DNA of 46,659 bases from the NCBI GenBank assembly GCA_964576765.1, contig CAZNWH010000005.1:1-46659 (forward strand), in the 5' to 3' direction. Of the stretch, positions 17,083 through 24,310 are shown in pieces; the first letter of the stretch is position 1; each line of letters opens with the position of its first letter. A program made the position numbers and the translations under genes. The notes beneath the pieces were generated by a model that ran no database searches, had not been told where the DNA came from, and saw nothing but the letters and a program-made list of their open reading frames with translations. This DNA is from Hellea sp964576765 (GTDB lineage Bacteria > Pseudomonadota > Alphaproteobacteria > Caulobacterales > Maricaulaceae).

Positions 17083-18401
17083 GCCTCAAACTCGCCGGAA
17101 AGCTTTTTACGCAAAAACGGTTCTTGCCGCTCTTCGTTTTATTCCAAGCCGGAACCTTTAATGATAACGCCCTAAAAAATGCGCTTATCGCTCTGGTTCT
17201 CACTGGTGGAATCACGCTCTTCTCAGATATGCCGACAGAATCGGTTATACCCCTCGCGGCCATTTTATTTACGGGGCCCTTTCTGGTGCTTTGCGCCATT
17301 GCCGGACAAATAGCCGATAAGCTCGACCGCGGAATAATCTTGAAAATGATTAAGCGCGTCGAAGTCGGCATCATGATCCTCGCTAGCATTGGGTTTCTCT
17401 TTCAAAACTCTGTCATCCTTTGCTTAGCTCTTATCTGTATGGGAGCCCAATCGGCCTTTTTTTCGCCCACAAAAAACGCTGTTCTGCCTCAATGGTTAAA
17501 AGACGATGAACTGATTACAGGCAATGGGTTACTTAGCGGATTTCAATTTTTTACGATTTTACTCGGAACTGTTTTCGGGACGATATTATTCCAGTTTAAA
17601 TTTCCTGCTGACTCTATACTTAGTGGGTCTCGGATCATTTCCGGCGTTCTATTAATTTTAGCGTTTATTGGGTGGATGGCCGGGGAACGTGTACCTCCTG
17701 CCCCGGCCCCGCAACCTGGTCTTAAAATCGACTACAATCCTATCACTGCTATTTGGAAGGTTTTAAAATTTGCATGGGCTGATCAACCTGTCTTTAGACC
17801 CATGCTCGGGATTGCTTGGTTTTACGGATTCTCCACCATCTTGATCACAGCGCTACCCAATTATGTTTACAACGTCATGCAATATGATCTCTATGTTCTG
17901 TCCTTCATACAGGCCAGTACAACTATCGGAATTCTCATTGGCTCATTACTCTGCGTAGTAATCGCAAAAGGGCGAGAAGCCGTTGGGTTAATGGCCACAG
18001 GTATCATTGGCGTTACAATATTTTCCTCTGATCTTTATTTAAATCATTACGAAACAACGCGCACAGTTCAATCCAGCATAGGTGAATTTTTGCAAGACCC
18101 ACAAATGCCGCGCTTTATGATCGCTATTTTTGGCGCTGCCCTTTTCAGTGGTCTCTTCGTCATTCCATTGCAAGCCATGGCCCAAGGACGCTCAACACCA
18201 GAACGGCGCGCACGCCTCATGGCGGCAGGAGCCGTGATGCTTAACCTGTCCGTCAATGTTTGCACCATTATGTTAATACGCCTTGGGTATTTGGACCTAC
18301 CGCCTAATGTTCCGTTCTTAATCATTACCGTTATCAGCACCCTTGTGTCCCTCTATGCAATCTGGCGGTGGTTACACATTCGCAAACATAGAACAGCCTA
18401 A
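17079..18401 (+). CDS. MFS permease, LplT-like lysophospholipid carrier
   Basis: Integral membrane protein of 440 residues with about eleven or twelve hydrophobic segments. The N-terminal block LFVLFQAGTFNDNALKNAL resembles LplT, which flips lysophospholipids inward for re-acylation. GQIADKLDRGIILKMIK is the MFS loop 2-3 signature, and GAQSAFFSPTKNAVLPQWL also matches LplT. The start ATG overlaps the plsC stop by four bases. The enzyme-carrier pairing mirrors the Aas-LplT partnership of enterobacteria, so lysophospholipid recycling is the best inferred role. The 3' end overlaps the methyltransferase start by one base. Confidence 0.83.
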   Translation: MSLKLAGKLFTQKRFLPLFVLFQAGTFNDNALKNALIALVLTGGITLFSDMPTESVIPLAAILFTGPFLVLCAIAGQIADKLDRGIILKMIKRVEVGIMILASIGFLFQNSVILCLALICMGAQSAFFSPTKNAVLPQWLKDDELITGNGLLSGFQFFTILLGTVFGTILFQFKFPADSILSGSRIISGVLLILAFIGWMAGERVPPAPAPQPGLKIDYNPITAIWKVLKFAWADQPVFRPMLGIAWFYGFSTILITALPNYVYNVMQYDLYVLSFIQASTTIGILIGSLLCVVIAKGREAVGLMATGIIGVTIFSSDLYLNHYETTRTVQSSIGEFLQDPQMPRFMIAIFGAALFSGLFVIPLQAMAQGRSTPERRARLMAAGAVMLNLSVNVCTIMLIRLGYLDLPPNVPFLIITVISTLVSLYAIWRWLHIRKHRTA

Positions 18402-18910
18402 TGCGCGGTTATTTCGGTGTAGGTGTTGAAGGCATTTCCAAATCTTATAATTTGGGCGCCGTTCTACGCACGGCCAATGCCTTTGGCGCAAGCTTTGCCT
18501 TTACCATCGACGCCACCAATAAAGCGCTTGAAATTCGCCGCACTGATACTTCGCGTTCTGATATTCATATGCCCTTTTATGACTGGAATACGGTTGATGA
18601 TTTAATTCTGCCAAAGGGATGTCAGCTTGTCGGCGTCGAGTTGACGGATAAGTCGATTGATCTGCCCAGTTTTCGCCATCCCACTAATTGCGCTTATATT
18701 TTGGGACCGGAAAAAGGCAGCCTGTCAGACAATATTCAAGCCCGCTGTGACTACGTCGTACAAATACCAACGAAGTTCTGTATCAACGTCAGCCTCGCCG
18801 CTGCCCTGACCCTATATGATCGCACTCTGATGATGGGTGGATATCCTGATCGTCCCGTCAAAGTGGGCGGACCAGATAAAAACTGGGTGAAACCCAATAA
18901 AACACGTTAA
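18401..18910 (+). CDS. TrmH/SpoU-family RNA 2'-O-methyltransferase
   Basis: SPOUT-fold methyltransferase of 169 residues. The three SpoU motifs are present: SKSYNLGAVLRTANAFGA near the N-terminus, ILGPEKGSLSDN in the middle and IPTKFCINVSLAAALTLYD toward the end. It lacks an N-terminal substrate-binding extension, as in short TrmL/TrmH-like members, so the target ribose (tRNA or rRNA) is not predictable. Its ATG overlaps the stop of the MFS gene (TAATG), so it is the third gene of the plsC operon. Confidence 0.9.
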   Translation: MRGYFGVGVEGISKSYNLGAVLRTANAFGASFAFTIDATNKALEIRRTDTSRSDIHMPFYDWNTVDDLILPKGCQLVGVELTDKSIDLPSFRHPTNCAYILGPEKGSLSDNIQARCDYVVQIPTKFCINVSLAAALTLYDRTLMMGGYPDRPVKVGGPDKNWVKPNKTR

Positions 18911-18941
18911 ATAAAACTGCTGTTTTTATCTGTATTTAACG
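18905..18941 (+). other. Inverted repeat spanning the methyltransferase stop codon
   Basis: Perfect 9-bp arms CGTTAAATA and TATTTAACG enclose a loop that itself contains a short AAAAC/GTTTT inverted repeat. The left arm includes the TAA stop of the SpoU-type gene, and the right arm supplies the first half-site of the CtrA box. It has no clear T-run, so a weak terminator, an mRNA-end hairpin and chance are all possible. Confidence 0.4.
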
Positions 18942-18951
18942 CGACCTTAAC
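18936..18951 (+). promoter_or_regulatory. Full CtrA-type binding site
   Basis: The sequence TTAA-CGCGACC-TTAAC matches the alphaproteobacterial CtrA consensus TTAA-N7-TTAAC exactly. It lies about 45 bases upstream of the IalB-like gene ATG, where a response regulator could act at a promoter. No other perfect TTAA-N7-TTAA was found by eye in the other intergenic regions. Confidence 0.6.
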
Positions 18952-18993
18952 CATAATACTGCGCTATAGAGTGGTTAGAACTTTTGGTGCTGT

Positions 18994-19506
18994 ATGATTA
19001 GGTTTCGTTATATTATTGCTGCTTTGACTGCTCTGGCACCGCTTGCGTTAACGCCTGTTGCCAATGCCCAACCTAAACTCGAAGGCATCTATACTGATTG
19101 GAAAGTTTATTCGCGCGGACAAGGCCAAAGTAAAATTTGTTATGCCCTAGCCGAGCCTGAAACCAAATCCCCGCGCTCTGTTAACCATGGGGATGTTTAT
19201 TTTTTAGTCTCCAATTGGCGCTCTGGCGCAGCAAAAGAGCAACCCAGCTTTCTCGCCGGATATAGTCTCAAAAACACCCGAGCGCCAGAAGCACGCATTG
19301 GGTCGGCAAAATATACAATGTATGCATCGGCCAATGAGGCCTTTATAGAAAGTGGAAGCAGCGAACGCGCCCTAGTTGGGAAAATGCGCGCTGGAGCCAC
19401 TATGACTGTTAAAGCCGTCAGCTCTCGCGGTACAAAAGTAAGTTATCAATTCTCTTTAAAGGGAATCACTGCAGCTCTGAAGCGCGCAAAAGCCAATTGC
19501 GCTTAA
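18994..19506 (+). CDS. Invasion-associated locus B (IalB)-family secreted protein
   Basis: Exported protein of 170 residues with a Sec signal peptide (AALTALAPLALTPVANAQ, cleavage likely after ANA). The mature part resembles the IalB family: TDWKVYSRGQGQSKICYAL, then VYFLVSNWRSGAAKEQPSF and a basic, lysine-rich tail ending in NCA. Two cysteines, one in KICYAL and one at the end, could form a disulfide in the periplasm. IalB is named from Bartonella invasion, but homologues are common in free-living alphaproteobacteria and the role is not established. The CtrA-like site just upstream suggests cell-cycle control. Confidence 0.78.
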   Translation: MIRFRYIIAALTALAPLALTPVANAQPKLEGIYTDWKVYSRGQGQSKICYALAEPETKSPRSVNHGDVYFLVSNWRSGAAKEQPSFLAGYSLKNTRAPEARIGSAKYTMYASANEAFIESGSSERALVGKMRAGATMTVKAVSSRGTKVSYQFSLKGITAALKRAKANCA

Positions 19507-19518
19507 TACACAACATCT

Positions 19519-19568
19519 CAATAGGGTAAGTCTTTGTGAAATTAGATAGGTGTTTCGTTAACCTATTG
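19519..19568. other. Near-perfect inverted repeat between ialB-like gene and HATPase-receiver gene
   Basis: CAATAGGGTAA and TTAACCTATTG match in 10 of 11 positions and are separated by 28 bases. It lies about 50 bases upstream of the receiver-protein ATG. It could be an operator or part of a hairpin at the end of the upstream transcript. Confidence 0.35.
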
Positions 19569-19619
19569 TAGCGATTTTACCGCTAACTTCTCTCGAACTG
19601 GTCTGTTTCGGAGAGAACG

Positions 19620-20648
19620 ATGTCCCCCCAATTAACAGTGGCTAATATCAGACAACTTATCAATAAGTGTGTTGAAAAATGGCGGCCTATGGTCGAGTCG
19701 AAGGGTATATTACTCACGGCTTTTATAGAGGATAGCCTATATGATAATAGAGTGATAGATTCAAAACAGCTTCGAGCCTGTTTGAACACTCTCCTCTCAA
19801 ATGCAGCCCATTATACTGAAACTGGTCGAATCCATATTCACGTTACAGCAAATGAGAGCCCTCAGAATGAACCTCAGGATTTAAAAATTATTATTCTCGA
19901 TACTGGTAAGGGTATGTCCGAGACTGAACAAACCGAACTTCTAAAGCCAGATAGCGGGTCACGCCTCTCTCACACAAAAGTCTTGGCTCAAACTATGGGC
20001 GGGGACCTCGAAATAATTTCCAATTCAGGGCGAGGTAGTGAATTTATTCTTACATGTCAGTCAAATACAGTAGAGTCGTTTGATATTGAAACCTCTAATC
20101 CCATAGAAACTGTTAATGAGCTCGTAGATCTTCATATTGATGATGACGATGAAATTCCCATATATGCCACTTCAATTCCTAATGCTGTTCCTCTTCTTGA
20201 ACCCAACGACCGTACGAATAAGAAACCCGTTGATTTCGACCCAGATAACTTACGAGGCCTAAAGGTTATGATTGTGGACGACATTCCTTCCAATCATGAC
20301 GTGATTAAGATATTTTTGACACCTGAAGGATGTCAATGTATCTGTCTTGACACAGGCGAAGGCGCCATCGAAACTCTCATAACCCAAAAAGTCGATATTA
20401 TCCTCATGGACGTTCGCATGCCAGGTATGGATGGTATAGAAACCACGCGCGAAATTAGGTATAGGGGACTGGATATTCCTATCATCGCGCTGACGGCTGA
20501 TGGTTCGGCGCAAGCCAATGCTGCCTGTATGGCCGCTGGGGCTGATTTATTCTTAACCAAACCAGTTTTACGACGTGACCTTATTGAATCTATTCGTTTT
20601 GTCCGTCGTTATAAAAATGAGGAAATTGAACACATCAACGTAGCCTAA
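19620..20648 (+). CDS. HATPase-receiver hybrid protein lacking a phosphoacceptor-histidine domain
   Basis: A 342-residue soluble protein. Residues about 1-150 align with a histidine-kinase ATPase domain from just after the DHp helices: RPMVESKGILLTAFIEDSL, N-box NTLLSNAAHYT (N61) and G1 box DTGKGM (D94). The F-box and ATP lid are almost absent, and the G2 box reads GSRLSH in place of GTGLGL. Residues about 213-335 are a complete receiver domain with acidic pair D220/D221, phosphoacceptor D264 in LMDVRMPGMDG, T292 and K314. The start is supported by GGAGAG ahead of the ATG. It is probably a phosphotransfer or output regulator, not an active autokinase. Confidence 0.8.
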   Translation: MSPQLTVANIRQLINKCVEKWRPMVESKGILLTAFIEDSLYDNRVIDSKQLRACLNTLLSNAAHYTETGRIHIHVTANESPQNEPQDLKIIILDTGKGMSETEQTELLKPDSGSRLSHTKVLAQTMGGDLEIISNSGRGSEFILTCQSNTVESFDIETSNPIETVNELVDLHIDDDDEIPIYATSIPNAVPLLEPNDRTNKKPVDFDPDNLRGLKVMIVDDIPSNHDVIKIFLTPEGCQCICLDTGEGAIETLITQKVDIILMDVRMPGMDGIETTREIRYRGLDIPIIALTADGSAQANAACMAAGADLFLTKPVLRRDLIESIRFVRRYKNEEIEHINVA

Positions 20649-20772
20649 ATAACAGAGTTGAAGTAACTCAAAATTAGGTTGGGAACCGCCTAAAAAATCA
20701 CCCAGTGATTATAAAATAATCATTCGCATACGATTGAATTGCCAATGTTTATTCACCACCAAATTACCGAAT

Positions 20773-20800
20773 AAAAACCCGTCCTTTTGAGACGGGCTTG
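20773..20800 (-). terminator. Rho-independent terminator of trmD-rplS
   Basis: On the minus strand AAGCCCGTC, a short TCAAAAG loop region, and GACGGG are followed by TTTTTATT. The hairpin lies about 20 bases beyond the rplS stop, with stem and T-run in the right order for this strand. Confidence 0.85.
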
Positions 20801-20820
20801 GTTGGTTGATGTGTAGAGGG

Positions 20821-21237
20821 TTATTTCTTTTTCTTTTTGGCTTCGCCTTTTTTGCGGGTGGCCTCGATACCACGGCCAGTTGTACGTTCGGTAATGCGTG
20901 CTGATTTTCCGCGGCGATCACGCAGGTAATAAAGTTTGGCGCGACGAACCTTACCTTTACGCTTAACCTGAATTTCTTCGACTAAAGGCGAATAAACAGG
21001 GAAGACACGTTCAACCCCTTCACCATAAGATATCTTACGAACAGTAAAACTCTCATTCACACCTTTACCGGATTTCGCGATACAAACCCCTTCAAAAGCC
21101 TGCAAACGTGTGCGTGTCCCTTCGGTAATGCGGACCTGAACAATGAGCGTATCTCCGGCTGAAAAATCAGGGATAACCTTTCCACCTTCTAAAAGGCGGG
21201 CCTCTTCGGCTTTATTTAGTTTTTCAATCACGTTCAT
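20821..21237 (-). CDS. rplS: 50S ribosomal protein L19
   Basis: Large-subunit protein L19 at the 30S-50S interface. The ATG giving MNVIEKLNKAEEARL is preceded by GGAGACG and yields 138 residues. Family marks include IPDFSAGDTLIVQVRITEG, RLQAFEGVCIAK, the FTVRKISYGEGVERVFPVYSP block and KVRRAKLYYLRDRRGKSAR. The C-terminus carries an alphaproteobacterial-style extension ending in a run of lysines. It overlaps the end of trmD by 14 bases, so the two are translated from one mRNA. Confidence 0.97.
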   Translation of the reverse strand: MNVIEKLNKAEEARLLEGGKVIPDFSAGDTLIVQVRITEGTRTRLQAFEGVCIAKSGKGVNESFTVRKISYGEGVERVFPVYSPLVEEIQVKRKGKVRRAKLYYLRDRRGKSARITERTTGRGIEATRKKGEAKKKKK

Positions 21238-21982
21238 GATCGTCTCCATCTCTATAGGCCTTCCACAAATCAGGACGGCGGGCCTTGGTAATCTCTTCAC
21301 TTTGTTGGCGTCTCCACTGAGCGATCTTTTTATGATCGCCCGATAACAACACCTCCGGGATAGCCCGGCCTTCAAACTCTCTTGGTTTGGTATAGAGTGG
21401 ATACTCTAACAAACCATCTTCAAAACTTTCCTCCGAAGCCGATTGCGCGTCTCCGAGAACCCCCGGAAGGAGCCGCACACAGGCTTCAATCAAAACTTGC
21501 GCTGCAACCTCACCGCCAGCCAGAACATAGTCACCAATGGAAATTTCTTCCATTTGACGGTTTTCTATGACCCGTTGGTCGAGACCTTCAAACCGTCCGC
21601 AAAACACAATAAGACCCGATCCCGAAGCCAGCTTCTTGACCCTTGATTGGGTTAGCGGCTTACCCCGGGGGGTCAAATATATCAGTGGGCGGCTATCAGT
21701 CGAATTTTCATCCGATTCAACCACGCTATCGATGGCTTTTGCGGCCACATCAGGTTTTAAAACCATTCCGGGACCGCCGCCAGATGGCGGGCTATCAACA
21801 GTGCGGTGCCTATTAACGGAAAAATCACGGATGTCCACCGTTTCTAGCTGCCAAATTCCGCTTTTTTCAGCCCCGCCAATAATCGACGTCCCCAGCACAC
21901 CCGGAAAGGCATCCGGAAATAGCGTTAAAACACTAGCGCGCCACGCTTTATTAGGCGGCAAAGATGTTGGCGTCTCGCTCAT
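21224..21982 (-). CDS. trmD: tRNA (guanine-N1-)-methyltransferase, G37
   Basis: SPOUT methyltransferase that makes m1G37 in tRNAs reading CNN/CGG-type codons and prevents +1 frameshifting. The 252 residues include ASVLTLFPDAFPG at the N-terminus, PPSGGGPGMVLKPD, GRFEGLDQRVIENR, and the S-adenosylmethionine knot GDYVLAGGEVAAQVLIEA. The order trmD-rplS is ancestral, but rpsP and rimM, usually upstream, are replaced by a sirtuin gene ending 18 bases before its start. Confidence 0.97.
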   Translation of the reverse strand: MSETPTSLPPNKAWRASVLTLFPDAFPGVLGTSIIGGAEKSGIWQLETVDIRDFSVNRHRTVDSPPSGGGPGMVLKPDVAAKAIDSVVESDENSTDSRPLIYLTPRGKPLTQSRVKKLASGSGLIVFCGRFEGLDQRVIENRQMEEISIGDYVLAGGEVAAQVLIEACVRLLPGVLGDAQSASEESFEDGLLEYPLYTKPREFEGRAIPEVLLSGDHKKIAQWRRQQSEEITKARRPDLWKAYRDGDDHERD

Positions 21983-22000
21983 AGCGGGACTATTAGCCTA

Positions 22001-22714
22001 TTACAGAATTTCGTCCACCCATTGCGGTACAATGGTTCCTGCGGGACCGAAACGGCTTTCATTGAAGAAATGCGAGCCCTGAGAGGCCTCAAGATTAAGC
22101 TCAAGCGTATCCTTATCAAGCCCCCGCGCCATTTGCACGAATCCTGCCGCAGGATAGACCGCTCCGCTTGTCCCGATAGACACAAAGAGATCACAGGCCG
22201 CAAGCGCCTGTTCTATACGCCTCATCTGATATGGTATCTCCCCGAACCAAACAATATCAGGGCGGCAGACATGACCAACGTGGCATTTGGGACAGGTCAT
22301 ATCTGGTGTTGTATCATGCAGATGTTCCCAGCGGTGCTCACAATGACCGCAAAGCATTGACGTCAGAATGCCGTGCATATGGATGACCGCCTGAGCTCCG
22401 CCGCGCTCATGCAAATCATCAACATTTTGCGTCACAATCGTCAGAGCCCCGCCCTTATCCGATAGGCTTGCCTCAAGACGAGCTAAGGCGATATGGGCAG
22501 GATTAGGCTTTACCGTCTTCAAGGCCGCGCGCCGCAAATTATAAAACTGGTGCACGAGTTCGGGATCTCTTGCAAAACCTTCTGGCGTAGCAACCTTTTC
22601 CACAGGGTGATTTTCCCATAACCCGCCCGCATCGCGAAACGTATCAATCCCGCTTTCGGCGGATATGCCCGCCCCTGTCAGGATAACAATGTTTTTGTAT
22701 TTCATAAAAATCAT
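22001..22714 (-). CDS. cobB: Sir2-family NAD-dependent protein deacylase
   Basis: Sirtuin of 237 residues that removes acetyl or related acyl groups from lysines with NAD. Motifs seen are ILTGAGISAESGIDTFRD, TQNVDDLHERGG, the catalytic histidine in IHMHG, and a zinc site with CGHC followed by CPKC. RPDIVWFGEIPY and SIGTSGAVYPAAGF complete the NAD fold. Start could be this ATG or the ATG nine bases later (MKYKNIVIL). It is the first gene of the minus-strand unit cobB-trmD-rplS, with its start only 15 bases from the divergent phosphatase gene. Confidence 0.93.
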   Translation of the reverse strand: MIFMKYKNIVILTGAGISAESGIDTFRDAGGLWENHPVEKVATPEGFARDPELVHQFYNLRRAALKTVKPNPAHIALARLEASLSDKGGALTIVTQNVDDLHERGGAQAVIHMHGILTSMLCGHCEHRWEHLHDTTPDMTCPKCHVGHVCRPDIVWFGEIPYQMRRIEQALAACDLFVSIGTSGAVYPAAGFVQMARGLDKDTLELNLEASQGSHFFNESRFGPAGTIVPQWVDEIL

Positions 22715-22729
22715 GTCTAAACGGAAATA

Positions 22730-23218
22730 ATGACGATACCAAAAGTTCTTTTTGTTTGCCTTGGTAATATTTGCCGTTCCCCGACAGCAGAAGCTGTTTT
22801 TAAAGCAAGAACTAATACTGCCGGATTAAATGTCCATATTGAAAGCGCGGGGACAAGTGGTTGGCATGTTAATGAAAGTCCTGATCCGCGCTCAGTAGAG
22901 GCTGGTAAGTCTCGAGGATACAATTTTGCAGGACAAGTTTCACGGAAAGTTATACCGGCTGATTTTGGGAAATTTGATTATATTTTGGCGATGGATCAGA
23001 AAAATATGGACGCATTAAAGGATATTTGTCCGGTTCAATATCATTCCAAGCTCGGCCTGTTTCTCGATTATGCCCCAAATATCTCCATACGCGAAGTCCC
23101 GGATCCATATTATGGCGGGCCAAATGGATTTGATAATGTTCTCGATTTAATCGAAGCGGCGAGTGATGGTTTGATTACGGCTATTCAGCTCCCATTACGT
23201 GATAGACAGCTTAAATGA
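22730..23218 (+). CDS. Low-molecular-weight protein-tyrosine phosphatase
   Basis: Cytosolic phosphatase of 162 residues. The P-loop CX5R is CLGNICR at residues 10-16 followed by S, and the general acid is in PDPYYGG near the C-terminus. Family members dephosphorylate tyrosine kinases of exopolysaccharide export or other phosphotyrosines; no such kinase is adjacent. GGAAATA precedes the ATG. It is followed by an NDUFA9-like gene after 42 bases, possibly in one transcript. Confidence 0.93.
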   Translation: MTIPKVLFVCLGNICRSPTAEAVFKARTNTAGLNVHIESAGTSGWHVNESPDPRSVEAGKSRGYNFAGQVSRKVIPADFGKFDYILAMDQKNMDALKDICPVQYHSKLGLFLDYAPNISIREVPDPYYGGPNGFDNVLDLIEAASDGLITAIQLPLRDRQLK

Positions 23219-23260
23219 ATCCCGCTAATCACCGCCAAGAATTACGTAAGGTTTGACATT

Positions 23261-24220
23261 ATGAGCAAAGGTCTCGTCACAGTCTTTGGGGGCTCCGGAT
23301 TTCTGGGTAAGCACGTTATTCGCGTACTAGCCAAAGAGGGGTGGCGTATTCGGGTCCCTCTGCGTAGTCCGCATGTGGCCCAAGAGCTTAAAGTCATCGG
23401 GAATGTCGGCCAAATCCAGCTTATGCAGGCCAATATCCGCTTTCCTAAATCTGTAGAGCGCGCCGTGAAAGGCTCTGACGCAGTCATCAACCTCGTCTCG
23501 ATCTTATTTGAAGCAGGTAAACAAAGTTTTGAATCTGTCCATGTCCACGGCGCTGAGTCGCTAGTTACCGCTGCCAAAAATTCTGGCATTCGTAATTTTG
23601 TTCAAGTTTCAGCTATAGGAGCGGATATCGAAAGTGATAGTGATTATGCTCGGACCAAAGGCGAAGCCGAAGCGATTATTAGAGCCGCTATACCAAGCGC
23701 GGATATCATGCGACCATCTATTCTGTTTGGACCCGAAGATGATTTCTTCAACCGCTTTGCATCTCTAGCCCAAGTTGCGCCCGCGCTGCCGCTTATCGGC
23801 GGCGGCGAAACAAAGATGCAGCCTGTTTATGCTGGAGATGTGGCGCAAGCGATTGCTAAAGTGGTTGGCCAAGGTACGTCAGGTAAGACTTATGAGCTTG
23901 GCGGACCGCAAAGCTATAGCTTTAAAGCGTTGATGCAATTCACGCTTGAGACCATTGACCGCAAACGGTTCCTCGCCCCTGTGCCATGGTTCGCCGCTAA
24001 TATGATGGGCTTTATGGGCGAAGTCTCCGGATATGCGCCATTTGTCAAACCTTTCTTGACGCGTGATCAGGTTAAAAATTTAAAGTTTGATAATGTTGTG
24101 GCCGATGATGCGTTAGGTTTTTCAGAGCTTGGTATAAGTCTGGAAACTCTTGAAGCGATTGTGCCAAGCTATCTAGGTCGTTACCGTAAATATGGACAAT
24201 TTCACGAGCGGCGCAGTTGA
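23261..24220 (+). CDS. NDUFA9-like NAD(P)-binding protein (complex I-associated, extended SDR)
   Basis: Atypical short-chain dehydrogenase of 319 residues with an N-terminal Rossmann motif VTVFGGSGFLGKHVIRVL. The internal VQVSAIGADIESDSDYARTK takes the place of the active-site YxxxK region, and MRPSILFGPEDDFFNRFA follows. Alphaproteobacterial members of this group are orthologous to the mitochondrial complex I accessory subunit NDUFA9, so a role linked to complex I or quinone handling is likely but unproven here. No nuo genes are in the window. Confidence 0.87.
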   Translation: MSKGLVTVFGGSGFLGKHVIRVLAKEGWRIRVPLRSPHVAQELKVIGNVGQIQLMQANIRFPKSVERAVKGSDAVINLVSILFEAGKQSFESVHVHGAESLVTAAKNSGIRNFVQVSAIGADIESDSDYARTKGEAEAIIRAAIPSADIMRPSILFGPEDDFFNRFASLAQVAPALPLIGGGETKMQPVYAGDVAQAIAKVVGQGTSGKTYELGGPQSYSFKALMQFTLETIDRKRFLAPVPWFAANMMGFMGEVSGYAPFVKPFLTRDQVKNLKFDNVVADDALGFSELGISLETLEAIVPSYLGRYRKYGQFHERRS

Positions 24221-24310
24221 TTTGTATTCGTCAGCACTTTTGGGATGCATTATTTGCCAGAGCCATATAATTTCTCTAAGTAAGTCCAAAGAGTTATGGA
24301 GACTATCATA

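Noticed and set aside
16910..17389. A 159-residue minus-strand frame across the plsC/MFS junction
   Set aside because: It overlaps two well-supported genes and has a low-complexity, basic composition typical of an antisense shadow.
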